A DNA stretch of 51,167 bases from Duganella callida. GTDB taxonomy: Bacteria > Pseudomonadota > Gammaproteobacteria > Burkholderiales > Burkholderiaceae_D. Both the position numbers and the translations under genes were made by a program. How positions within the stretch are numbered: the stretch's first letter is position 1; each line of letters begins with the position of its first letter. Positions 33,150-40,689 of this stretch are shown here, one piece after another. Location of the stretch: positions 1 to 51,167 of the forward strand of contig NZ_SPVG01000178.1 of the NCBI RefSeq assembly GCF_004614165.1, read 5' to 3'. The notes under the pieces are model-generated. The model was not told the DNA's origin. It saw nothing but the letters and a program-made list of their open reading frames with translations, and made no database searches.

Positions 33150-33270
33150 CCGCTCGGGCACCCCAAGTGGGATGTGCCATCGAGCCAAACTGATGTGACG
33201 ACTATAGAGAAATCAACAGCTTAGGAATGTTGATGGTGGAGATTGCAGATTCCCGCCGTCTCCACCACCA
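33150..33270. ncRNA. Multi-hairpin non-coding segment upstream of the RT (candidate ncRNA)
   Basis: Three consecutive stems: GCTCG-GGCAC-CCC/GGG-GTGCC-CGAGC with AAGT loop at 33152-33185; ATCAACA/TGTTGAT at 33212-33234; GGTGGAGA/TCTCCACC at 33235-33266, which uses the att core. A rightward promoter-like site precedes it and a terminator (33279-33310) follows, giving a possible transcript of about 155 nt. On the opposite strand the same hairpins would be a leader of the RT mRNA. Many defence RTs use a nearby structured RNA. No retron msr/msd pattern was recognised. Confidence 0.4.
33248..33269 (+). repeat. attR: right 22-bp att repeat
   Basis: Identical to 16388-16409. Marks the right border of the composite island; the sequence to the right is host-like and starts with the original-looking ssrA terminator. 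Confidence 0.9.
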
Positions 33271-33278
33271 ATTCGGAA

Positions 33279-33310
33279 AGCCGCTGATTCCTCAGCGGCT
33301 TTTCTTTTTT
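33279..33310 (+). terminator. Terminator right of attR (probably the original ssrA terminator)
   Basis: Stem AGCCGCTGA/TCAGCGGCT plus T run directly after attR. If the island were removed it would stand 9 bases behind ssrA. Confidence 0.85.
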
Positions 33311-33368
33311 GCCCGTCCGGTTTGGGACGTGTAGCAGCGACGCCGTCTCCGCCATCCGAAGGCAACAA

Positions 33369-33398
33369 CAAAGGCTCCGACGCCTACGCGCCGGAGCC
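33369..33398 (-). terminator. Terminator of the PEP-CTERM gene
   Basis: Stem AAAGGCTCCG/CGGAGCCTTT lies just downstream of the stop codon of the minus-strand gene at 33412. Confidence 0.8.
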
Positions 33399-33411
33399 TT
33401 TGCATTTTCAA

Positions 33412-34080
33412 TTACGCCTGACGTTGCTGACGACGGCGGGCCATGGCGCCGACCAGGCCCAGGCCGCCCAGCAGCATGGCGTAGGTGGACGGTTCCGGCA
33501 CGGCGGCGACCGACAGCTGGAAGTTCTCCACCGTCGGCCAGACATAATCCGCGTCGCCGTGGATGGAGCTGACCGACACCGAGATCATGTGGCCGGTGGT
33601 GACGAAGCCCAGGAATGAATTCACCTGAGAATTCTTGATCTCGTAGCTCAGCGTGGCGCCGGTGCTATCGACGCCGGTCACGAGTACCGAGAATCCCGGT
33701 TCGGAATAGCCGCCCATGTCGGTAGTGAAAAACTGGCCGCCGGCGCCCTTGATGTTGCTGCCGAATTGGCTCATGGTCAGGGCGTCACCGTCATTGCTGG
33801 TGGTCAGCCACCAATCGCCATCGATGTCGCCGCCAGGATACATGTGCGGGTTTTTCGGACCGGCGCTGACGCTGTAGGCGTAGTCGCCCGCCATGCGCGC
33901 CATGGCGGAATCGTAACGGTCAAAAATGTCCAGATCGTTGAAGGTATCAACGCCGGTTTTGCCCACGGCCGCCTGGTAGGAAGCCTGGCTCGTAAAAACG
34001 GTGAGTTCCGCATGGGCCGCGGTGGCGGCCAGCAACATGACGGCGGATGCAAAAACGGATTTAACGGATGGAAACTCCAT
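33412..34080 (-). CDS. PEP-CTERM sorted exported protein
   Basis: 222 residues. A signal peptide (FASAVMLLAATAAHA) precedes a beta-rich body (FDRYDSAMARMAGDYAYSVSAG, GDIDGDWWL). The C-terminal tripartite tag AAVPEPSTYAMLLGGLGLVGAMARRRQQ has the PEP motif, hydrophobic helix and basic tail that are recognised by exosortase, common in exopolysaccharide-producing beta-proteobacteria. Function of the mature domain is unknown. This is the first host gene right of the island. Confidence 0.9.
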   Translation of the reverse strand: MEFPSVKSVFASAVMLLAATAAHAELTVFTSQASYQAAVGKTGVDTFNDLDIFDRYDSAMARMAGDYAYSVSAGPKNPHMYPGGDIDGDWWLTTSNDGDALTMSQFGSNIKGAGGQFFTTDMGGYSEPGFSVLVTGVDSTGATLSYEIKNSQVNSFLGFVTTGHMISVSVSSIHGDADYVWPTVENFQLSVAAVPEPSTYAMLLGGLGLVGAMARRRQQRQA

Positions 34081-34231
34081 GTGAACAAACTCCTCATAAC
34101 TAGGATTAAGTGAAAGTCGGTTTGTTCAGGCCTGAAGCTCAAATGTATCTTGTCTGCGACAGTGATGCAACAATTATGTCAAAAATATATTAATTTTTGT
34201 GCACTGCACTGGAAACCTCTTGTATATAAGA

Positions 34232-35161
34232 CTATGGGGAGTTGTGGCCTTCGTCACCGATGCAAGCCAGCTCGGCGGCTGTTTCCACCAGTAATTGCCG
34301 GAACCAGCGGTGCGCCGCGTCCTGGCGGTAGCGGACGTGCCAGGCCATTTGCACCGGGAATGTGCCGAGGTCGGCGGGCGAGGGCAGAATTTTCAGCCGC
34401 GTGTCTTTGGCGAGATGATTGCAGATCAGCCGCGGCAAAGTAGCGCAGTAGTCGGTGATGGCGATAATTTCCGGTACGGCAAGAAAATGGGTCACGGAAA
34501 TCGCCAGCTCGCGCCGCAGTCCCTGCCGCTCCAGCGCCTGGAACAAGCCGGCCTTGAGTCGTCCCGGCGGCCGCACGTTGACGTGGCGCAGCTGTTCGTA
34601 TTGCTCGCGCGACAGGCTGTCGCCGATCCCGGGATGGTGGGCGCGCACCACGCAGGCCAGGCCGTCGTCCATCAGGTGCTGGACGATCACGTTTTCCGGC
34701 GGATCGACGATGCGGCCCAGCGCCATGTCGGTCATGCCGGAAATCACGCCGGCTTCGGCCAGATCGTTGCCGAACGGCGCCAGCGAGACCTTGATGCCCG
34801 GCGCCAACTGGTGCAGTTTGGCCACCACGCAAGGTATCAGCACGAATTCGACGTAGCTGTTGGGCGCGATGTTGAACTGGCGGGTGGCGGTGGCCGGATC
34901 GAATTGCTGCCGCCCGAGGATGACGTCGTCCAGCCGGGCCAGGGTGTCGGCGATCACCGGCGCGATTTCTTCCGCCAGCTGGGTGGGGCGGATGCCGTAG
35001 CGCTCGCGCACGAACAGCGGATCGCGCAGGGTGTCGCGCAGCCGGTTCAGCGCGTTCGACAGCGCCGGCTGGGTGATGCCGAGCCGCGCCGCGGCCCGCG
35101 TCACATTGCGCTCCTCCATCAGCGCAACAAACACCGGCAAGAGATTCAGGTCATATCGCAT
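34232..35161 (-). CDS. LysR family transcriptional regulator (NodD-like)
   Basis: 309 residues from ATG 35161. The HTH is MRYDLNLLPVFVALMEERNVTRAAARLGITQPALSNALNRLRDTLRDPLFVR, with the PLFVRERYGIRPTQLAEE motif typical of NodD/NahR-type LysR regulators. The effector domain follows to the end. It lies 61 bases downstream of the MFS gene on the same strand, so it may regulate that transporter, though it could also act on other promoters. Confidence 0.88.
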   Translation of the reverse strand: MRYDLNLLPVFVALMEERNVTRAAARLGITQPALSNALNRLRDTLRDPLFVRERYGIRPTQLAEEIAPVIADTLARLDDVILGRQQFDPATATRQFNIAPNSYVEFVLIPCVVAKLHQLAPGIKVSLAPFGNDLAEAGVISGMTDMALGRIVDPPENVIVQHLMDDGLACVVRAHHPGIGDSLSREQYEQLRHVNVRPPGRLKAGLFQALERQGLRRELAISVTHFLAVPEIIAITDYCATLPRLICNHLAKDTRLKILPSPADLGTFPVQMAWHVRYRQDAAHRWFRQLLVETAAELACIGDEGHNSP

Positions 35162-35222
35162 GCCTGCATCATGCCAGATGCCTGTCGGGATGCAGCAAAA
35201 AATCGCGGCATCCCGTCCCACT

Positions 35223-36476
35223 TCAGCGGCCTGCCTTGCGCTGCAGCAGGCTAAAGATGGCCAGGCCGGTGGCGGTCAGCACGAAGCCGGCCCAGGCGGG
35301 CGACAACAGGCCGAAGCCGGCGTCGATGGCGCCGCCGCCGGCCCAGGCGCCGATGGCGTTGCCCAGGTTACAGGCGGCCAGGGTCATGGCACCCATCAGC
35401 GACGGCGCTTCCGGCGCCAGCCTGGTCAGGTGCACCTGCATGGTCGGAATGGCCGCCATCAGGCCGGCGCCGAGGGCGAACAGGGCCGGAAACAACACCC
35501 AAGGCTGCTGGCCTTGCACGGCCAGCACCGTCAGCACCACCAGCGCGCTGCCGAAGCCCAGCACCAGGCCGCGCATCGGATACAGGTCGGCCAGACGGCC
35601 GCCGGCGGTATTGCCGACGGTCATGCCGATGCCGAACATGGCCAGTGCCAGCGGGATCATGGCCGGCGCCAGCCGCGCCGCGTCGGTGACGATGGGGCCG
35701 ACGAAGGTGTAGATGGCGAACAGGCTGGCGATGCCGGTGCTGGCCACCGCCATGATCGCCCACACCCGGCCTTTGCGCAGGGCGGACAGTTCCTGGATGA
35801 TGGGCGCGCCGTCCAGCGCCGCCGTGCGCGGCAGCCACTGGCGGATCGCCAGCAGCGCCAGGGTCGACAGCGCCGCCACGGCCAGATAGGTTTCGCGCCA
35901 GCCCAGATGCTGGCCGAGGAAGGTGGCCAGCGGCGAACCGATGATGGTGGCCACGGTCAGGCCGGTCATGACGATGGCGAACGCGCGGCCCGACTGGCCG
36001 GGCCCCATGATGTAGGAGGCGACCATGGCGCCGGCGCCGAAATAGGCGCCCTGCGGCAGACCGGCGAGGAAGCGCGCCGCCATCAGTTGCGGCAGGCTGG
36101 CGGCCAGCGCCGACAGCACGTTGCCGAGAATAAACAGCGCCATCAGCGCCAGCAGCAGGGTGCGGCGGTTCAGACGGGCGGCAGCCAGGGTGACGGCCGG
36201 GGCGCCGATCACCACGCCCAGCGCGTAGGCGGTGACGGCGCCGGTGGCCTGCGGCACGGCGATGCCCAGGCTGGCGGAGATCAGCTGGATGATGCCCATG
36301 CTGGCGAATTCCGAGGTGCCGATCACGAAGCTGCCGAGCGCCAGGGCGAACAGCGCCAGCGCGCGGCTGAGAGGGGGGGCGATGGACGTCGGCGGCGGGA
36401 CCGCCTTGGCGCCACCTGCCGGCGGCAGGTGGGCAGCCTGGCCAGCCCGCAGGGCTGGAGATGCTGGAGAGGTCAT
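35223..36476 (-). CDS. MFS transporter (DHA1 / AraJ-like)
   Basis: 417 residues, 12 predicted helices. The first helix LALFALALGSFVIGTSEFASMGIIQLI and the loop RLNRRTLLLALMALFILGNVLSA fit DHA1 efflux pumps of the AraJ/YdhP kind. The N-terminal 35 residues are Pro/Ala-rich and probably cytosolic. Substrate is unknown. Upstream of a LysR gene in the same direction. Confidence 0.87.
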   Translation of the reverse strand: MTSPASPALRAGQAAHLPPAGGAKAVPPPTSIAPPLSRALALFALALGSFVIGTSEFASMGIIQLISASLGIAVPQATGAVTAYALGVVIGAPAVTLAAARLNRRTLLLALMALFILGNVLSALAASLPQLMAARFLAGLPQGAYFGAGAMVASYIMGPGQSGRAFAIVMTGLTVATIIGSPLATFLGQHLGWRETYLAVAALSTLALLAIRQWLPRTAALDGAPIIQELSALRKGRVWAIMAVASTGIASLFAIYTFVGPIVTDAARLAPAMIPLALAMFGIGMTVGNTAGGRLADLYPMRGLVLGFGSALVVLTVLAVQGQQPWVLFPALFALGAGLMAAIPTMQVHLTRLAPEAPSLMGAMTLAACNLGNAIGAWAGGGAIDAGFGLLSPAWAGFVLTATGLAIFSLLQRKAGR

Positions 36477-36607
36477 GTCAATTTCCTTCTATGTGAGTTG
36501 CGCGCCCGAGGCCAGGCGTTCTGGATGACCTCACTATGGCCCGCGCTCACATATTCCGGAAATTTATTCTTTGGATTTTAGATATTCACCAAAGTTTATG
36601 ACTGGTG

Positions 36608-37078
36608 TCAAAAGCCCGGCGCCGGCACTTCCGGAATCTGGTTGTGCAGGCTGGCGTTGATGGCGTTCCAACCGCGGATGACGGCGATGCCGTAGCTGAT
36701 TTCGGCGATTTCGGTGTCGTTGAAGTGGGTCTTCAGCAGGTCGAAATCGGCATCGGTCGGCTGCTTGTGCGGCAGGGCGTTGACCGCTTCGGCCCAGTTC
36801 AGGGCGGCGCGTTCGCGCTCGCTGAAGAACGAGGCCGGAGCGTCGCGCCAGCCGGCGATGGCGTTGATGTGGCGCGGCTCCATTTCCTGCTTGATCAGAT
36901 CGCGCCAGTGCATGTCGACGCACACGCCGCAGCCGTTGAGCTGCGATACGCGCAGGTTGATCAGTTCCACCAGGCGGTGGCCCAGCGAGCTTTTTTTCAC
37001 CGATGCGGACAGCGCGATCATGGCCTGCAGGTTGGCCGGCGCCAGTTGGAAGAAAGGAATGCGGGCAGTTTGCGACAT
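36608..37078 (-). CDS. Carboxymuconolactone decarboxylase-like (AhpD-type) protein, ECF41 target
   Basis: 156 residues with the AhpD-like CxxC active site in CGVCVDMHWRDL (about residue 48-59) and the helix pattern RDAPASFFSERERAALNWAEAVN typical of the carboxymuconolactone decarboxylase family. Members act as thiol peroxidase-linked reductases. A perfect ECF41-type promoter (TGTCACA-N16-CGTC, minus strand) lies upstream at 37138-37164, tying it to the sigma factor at 37954-38844. Confidence 0.9.
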   Translation of the reverse strand: MSQTARIPFFQLAPANLQAMIALSASVKKSSLGHRLVELINLRVSQLNGCGVCVDMHWRDLIKQEMEPRHINAIAGWRDAPASFFSERERAALNWAEAVNALPHKQPTDADFDLLKTHFNDTEIAEISYGIAVIRGWNAINASLHNQIPEVPAPGF

Positions 37079-37137
37079 GATGTTTCACCTTTCGGGTTGA
37101 GACGGGAGGCGCACCATTGCGCCCTCGATACCTGTTA

Positions 37138-37164
37138 GACGGGCCAGCCGTTCAGCTTGTGACA
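37138..37164 (-). promoter_or_regulatory. ECF41-type promoter of the first CMD gene
   Basis: Read on the minus strand: TGTCACA (37158-37164), 16-base spacer, CGTC (37138-37141). Identical design to 38876-38902 and 38940-38966. Confidence 0.85.
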
Positions 37165-37181
37165 GGCCGGCGGGATTTTTT

Positions 37182-37928
37182 TCAAGGCGCGGGCACCAGC
37201 AGGCGCACCGCGGTGCCGCCCTCGGCGCGGCGCCGGATGGTCAGCCGGCAGCCGATCAGCGCGGCGCGCTCGCGCATGCCGGTCAGGCCCCATTTGTCGC
37301 CGCTGTCGGCCAGGCCGGCCTGCTCCAGCAACGCTGCCGCGATGCCGACGCCGTCATCGGTCACGCTCAGCGCCAGCGCCCCGCCGTGCCAGTCCAGTCG
37401 TACCGCCACGCTGTCGGCCTGGGCGTGGCGGATGGCATTCGCGATGGCTTCGCTGGCAATGTTGTACACCTCGCAGATCACCGGTGGCCGCAGCCCGGCC
37501 GGCGTGCCGCTGCTGAGCACCGACACGCGCACCGGCCCGTCGCGGTGGAACAGCCGCGCGCGCTCTGCCAGGGCTTGCGCCAGGCCTGCCGCGCCGGGGC
37601 CGGCGCGCAGATCCTGCAATTGCTGGCGGCCTTCCCGCATCACGCTGGCGGTCAGGTCCAGCAGGTGGGTCAGGTCGCGTCGTTCCGCCGAATCGCTCGG
37701 CATACGCCGCACGCAGGCGTGCAGGCGCAGGGTCAGCGATTCCACGCTTTGCAGATAGGTGTCGTGCAGCACGCGCGCGATGCGTTCGCGTTCGTCGCGG
37801 ATGCCGCGCAACTGTGCGCCGGCCAGCCACCGGCGATGCGTCTGCCGCAACTGGCAGACCAGGCCGAGGCACAGCAGGTACACGAAATAGGGGAGGGTGG
37901 CGCGCAGGGCGCCGGCAATGACTTCCAT
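37182..37928 (-). CDS. Short sensor histidine kinase (NarL/DesK type)
   Basis: 248 residues from ATG 37928. One hydrophobic helix (ALRATLPYFVYLLCLGLVCQL) then a HisKA_3 dimerisation domain with phospho-His in ERERIARVLHDTYLQSVESL, then HATPase: IASEAIANAIRHAQADSV, VTDDGVGIAAALL and KWGLTGMRERAALIGCRL. It has no visible extracellular sensor. It begins 26 bases after the ECF41 sigma gene, in the same direction and within the same operon. No response regulator gene is nearby, so its output is unknown; it may be an orphan. Confidence 0.85.
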   Translation of the reverse strand: MEVIAGALRATLPYFVYLLCLGLVCQLRQTHRRWLAGAQLRGIRDERERIARVLHDTYLQSVESLTLRLHACVRRMPSDSAERRDLTHLLDLTASVMREGRQQLQDLRAGPGAAGLAQALAERARLFHRDGPVRVSVLSSGTPAGLRPPVICEVYNIASEAIANAIRHAQADSVAVRLDWHGGALALSVTDDGVGIAAALLEQAGLADSGDKWGLTGMRERAALIGCRLTIRRRAEGGTAVRLLVPAP

Positions 37929-37953
37929 TGGACAAAACGAGCTGGGCCGCTCT

Positions 37954-38844
37954 TCAGAACAGCGTCTGCGGCACGTCGGCCAGCTTGTCCGGGTTGCGCA
38001 CGATGAACACCGCGGTGATGCTGCCGTCTTCGATGCGGAACGATTGCGCCGATTCCAGCTTGCCGGCGACGTAACGCAGCAAGCCGGGTTCGCCGTTGAC
38101 GTGGGCCAGGCGGTACGCCACCTGCTGCGGATACTGGTGCTCCAGCGACCAGAACGAGCCGGCCACGCGGCCGGCGCCATGCAGGATGTTGAGGTAGGCG
38201 TTGACCTTGCCGCCGCCGTCGGCCACCAGCTGCACATCGTCGGCCAGCATGGCTTTCATGGCATCGCGGTCGCCGGCCTGGGCAGCCGTCATGAAACGGC
38301 TCAGCAGCTCGCGGTGCTGCTCGCGCGGCACGCTGAAGCGCGGCTTCTCCTGCTGCACGCGCTCCTGCGCGCGATGCACCATCTGCCGGCAGGCCGCCTC
38401 GGTCTTGCCCAGCACGCCGGCGATGTCGGCGTAGTCCTGGTCGAACACCTGGCGCATCAGGAACGCGGTGCGCTCCTCGGGCGACAGGCGTTCCAGCACC
38501 CACATGAAGGCCATCGACACTTCGCTGGCGGTTTCCGCCGCGCGCTCCGGCGTGCGTTCGTCGAGTTCGACGATCGGCTCCGGCAGCCACCAGCCGACAT
38601 AGGCTTCGCGCTCCGGCATGCGGCTGCGCAGCCGGTCCAGCGCCAGCCGGGTGGTGATGGTGACCAGCCACGCTTCCGCCGACTGCACCGCTGCGTGGTC
38701 GCTGTCGTGCCAGCGCAGCCAGGCGTCCTGCACCACGTCCTCGGCGTCGGCGCGGATGCCCAGCATGCGGTAGGCGGTAGCGAACAGGCGCGGGCGCAGC
38801 GCCGCAAAGGTGGTCAGCGCGTCGGTGGTGGATTGCTTGCTCAT
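37954..38844 (-). CDS. sigJ-like: RNA polymerase sigma factor of the ECF41 group
   Basis: 296 residues from ATG 38844. Sigma-2 is in LRPRLFATAYRMLGIRADAEDVVQDAWLRW and sigma-4 near RLSPEERTAFLMRQVF. After these a SnoaL-like C-terminal extension carries the ECF41 marks: WLPEP in the linker, DGGGK and NPDKL. In this group the extension replaces an anti-sigma factor as an internal inhibitor. Its own promoter (38876-38902) shows the ECF41 consensus, so it is autoregulated. The flanking CMD genes are the expected target type. Confidence 0.92.
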   Translation of the reverse strand: MSKQSTTDALTTFAALRPRLFATAYRMLGIRADAEDVVQDAWLRWHDSDHAAVQSAEAWLVTITTRLALDRLRSRMPEREAYVGWWLPEPIVELDERTPERAAETASEVSMAFMWVLERLSPEERTAFLMRQVFDQDYADIAGVLGKTEAACRQMVHRAQERVQQEKPRFSVPREQHRELLSRFMTAAQAGDRDAMKAMLADDVQLVADGGGKVNAYLNILHGAGRVAGSFWSLEHQYPQQVAYRLAHVNGEPGLLRYVAGKLESAQSFRIEDGSITAVFIVRNPDKLADVPQTLF

Positions 38845-38875
38845 GATGGTTTCTGCGGAGTGGTCCTGCAACTTA

Positions 38876-38902
38876 GACGTGCCGGCAGCGGGCTTTGTGA
38901 CA
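38876..38902 (-). promoter_or_regulatory. ECF41-type promoter of the sigma gene (autoregulation)
   Basis: Read on the minus strand: TGTCACA (38896-38902), 16-base spacer, CGTC (38876-38879), 32 bases upstream of the sigma start codon. Confidence 0.85.
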
Positions 38903-38939
38903 AGCATAGCGTATTCACGCCATTTTTTTTTCACCCGAC

Positions 38940-38966
38940 TGTCACAGTGCGTTGCCGCCGGCCGTC
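38940..38966 (+). promoter_or_regulatory. ECF41-type promoter of the second CMD gene
   Basis: TGTCACA (38940-38946), 16-base spacer, CGTC (38963-38966), then the CMD gene starting at 39029. Confidence 0.87.
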
Positions 38967-39028
38967 TTACAGACGGGGGGCTTCGATGCCCCGCCTTTTT
39001 TCCCCTTAAACGACAAGCAAAGGCCATC

Positions 39029-39478
39029 ATGAAACGCGCAAACTGGTTTCAACTTTCGCCGGACGGAGCAAAAGCTCTGGGCGGCGTCCATCAATTCGTC
39101 ACCCATGGCACGCAGCTGCCTGGCCAGCTGATTCACCTGGTATTCCTGCGGGTGTCGCAGATTAACGGCTGCGCCCACTGCATCGATCTGCATACGCGGG
39201 ATCTGATCAAAGAGGGCATGTCGGTCGATAAGCTGGTGCTGGTGCCGGTGTGGCACGAGGCCGAGTACCTGTTTTCCGAACAGGAGCGCGCCGCGCTGGC
39301 GTGGGCGGAAGAGGTGACGCGCGTCAGCGAAACGCACGCCTCCGACGAGGCTTACGCGGCGGCGTCCGCGGTATTCGAGCAGCGCGATCTGGTCGACCTG
39401 ACCATCGCCATCGCCGCGATGAATGCCTTCAACCGCATGGGGATCAGCTTCCGTCTGCCGCCGGCCGCGAAGGCCTGA
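39029..39478 (+). CDS. Carboxymuconolactone decarboxylase-like (AhpD-type) protein, ECF41 target
   Basis: 149 residues with CAHCIDLHTRDLIKEGM as the CxxC active site and EYLFSEQERAALAWAEEVTRV as the second helix, plus AAMNAFNRMGISFRLPP at the end. It is a paralogue of the protein encoded at 36608-37078. Its promoter is the ECF41-type site at 38940-38966, divergent from the sigma operon. Together they form the usual ECF41 gene neighbourhood. Confidence 0.92.
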   Translation: MKRANWFQLSPDGAKALGGVHQFVTHGTQLPGQLIHLVFLRVSQINGCAHCIDLHTRDLIKEGMSVDKLVLVPVWHEAEYLFSEQERAALAWAEEVTRVSETHASDEAYAAASAVFEQRDLVDLTIAIAAMNAFNRMGISFRLPPAAKA

Positions 39479-39487
39479 GCCCCGGAC

Positions 39488-40585
39488 TTATTTTTTGGCG
39501 GGAGGCGGCGGCACGCGCCTGACCACGATAGTGCCATCGACGATGGTGCAGTCGATGATGTGGTTGCGCCCCGGCTCGACGTGGCGCGAATACAGGTCGT
39601 GGTACGTGCCGGCGTCTTCCAGCCGCAGGTCGATGCGGAATTCCTGCAGGTTGTTGCTGGCCTGGATTTCGCGCATGCGCTGCTTGCGGATGTCGGCTTC
39701 CTTGTCGGTGCGGCCGTGCATTTCCGGTCCCTCGAAATAGCGGATCAGCGCGCACTCGATGGCGTCGATGCGGTCCTTGAGCAGCATGTCGGCCGCCACC
39801 GGATTCTGGTTGACGTCGAAGCCGGCCGGGTCGCCGTCGGACGACTGCACCTCCACGTTCATACGCTGAATCATCAGCAGCATGTCGTTGTCCTCGCTGT
39901 GATGCTGATGCACGCGTTGGACCGGCATCAGGCGCGCGCGCCCCAGCCGGTTCTGCGGGTCCTTGGTCTGGCCCACGTACTGCACCTGGGTCTTGTAGTG
40001 CAGGTTGTTCTCGTACTGCTGCAGCACGTCGTGGATCGACAAGGCTTCCACCAGCCCGCCCCAGTTCAGGGTGAGGAAACGGTCGGTCAGGGCCACCGTG
40101 GGCTTTTTCAGGGTGGCGGCGAACGGCACCTCCAGCTCCAGCGTGATGCTGTCCTTTTTTTCTTCCGGTCCCACCAGCAGCGGCACCGTCAGCTTCAGCG
40201 AAAAGAAGCCCCAACTGGTGCTGCGCGCGGTGTCGAAGCGCACCCGCGGACGGTTGACGGCAAAATAGATCAGCCGCTTCTGGCTGGTCGCTTCCAGGTC
40301 GAACTGCATGCGGCGCAGATGGCGGCCGACCGGATCGCGGATGTCCGGCGCTTCCGGGAAGCCGGCGATCAGGTCGTACCAGTGGAATTTGGCCTCGGCC
40401 ACGGTGACCACCCAGGTCTGCGGCGCGGCGGTGCGGCGCGGCAGCAGCGGCAGCAGTTCTTCCATTTCGTCCTGCGGCTGCGCCACCAGGTCGTGGAATG
40501 GTTCCGGCGCGTTGTCGTCGAACAGCGCGCCTATGCCCAGCTCCTCCGGCGACGGATCGGGATAATCGTCGTCGTCGTCGTTCAT
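39488..40585 (-). CDS. Hypothetical protein, GIY-YIG-like motif, paralogue of 40690-41718
   Basis: 365 residues. The acidic N-terminal tail (MNDDDDDYPDPSPEELG) precedes a conserved body beginning TWVVTVAEAKFHWYDLIAGF. YVGQTKDPQNRLGRAR at 203-218 resembles the second half of a GIY-YIG nuclease motif, and ALIRYFEGPEMHG near 280 the later Glu/Asn part. The true fold is unknown. A tandem paralogue lies upstream with about half of its residues shared in the conserved blocks. No partner gene suggests a function. Confidence 0.7.
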   Translation of the reverse strand: MNDDDDDYPDPSPEELGIGALFDDNAPEPFHDLVAQPQDEMEELLPLLPRRTAAPQTWVVTVAEAKFHWYDLIAGFPEAPDIRDPVGRHLRRMQFDLEATSQKRLIYFAVNRPRVRFDTARSTSWGFFSLKLTVPLLVGPEEKKDSITLELEVPFAATLKKPTVALTDRFLTLNWGGLVEALSIHDVLQQYENNLHYKTQVQYVGQTKDPQNRLGRARLMPVQRVHQHHSEDNDMLLMIQRMNVEVQSSDGDPAGFDVNQNPVAADMLLKDRIDAIECALIRYFEGPEMHGRTDKEADIRKQRMREIQASNNLQEFRIDLRLEDAGTYHDLYSRHVEPGRNHIIDCTIVDGTIVVRRVPPPPAKK

Positions 40586-40689
40586 TGCGGGCTCCAGGGT
40601 GTCATAGTGCCGTCATTATAGTAGCTGAGGTCAAATATTTCCATGTGGAAATTAAATCAACCTGCCGGTACCAAACAATGTAACACTAG

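Larger units (their letters stand above)
28328..33269. mobile_element. Genomic island element 2 (RT/PolA element)
   Basis: Runs from the middle att copy to the right att repeat. It starts with a terminator and a truncated integrase fused to an IS256-type tail, then a 99-residue ORF, and a reverse transcriptase/PolA-like operon. The RT and PolA genes are distinctly AT-rich compared with the host. With a broken integrase the element is probably immobile on its own. Confidence 0.65.

Noticed and set aside
33150-33270. Second tRNA or tmRNA remnant at attR
   Set aside because: Only the 22-bp core matches ssrA; the T-arm pairing is lost and no tRNA cloverleaf can be drawn.
31309-33310. Retron (RT with msr/msd RNA)
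   Set aside because: The RT is about 556 residues with a long C-terminal domain, and no inverted a1/a2 repeats or branching G pattern was recognised. A UG/Abi-type RT fits better.
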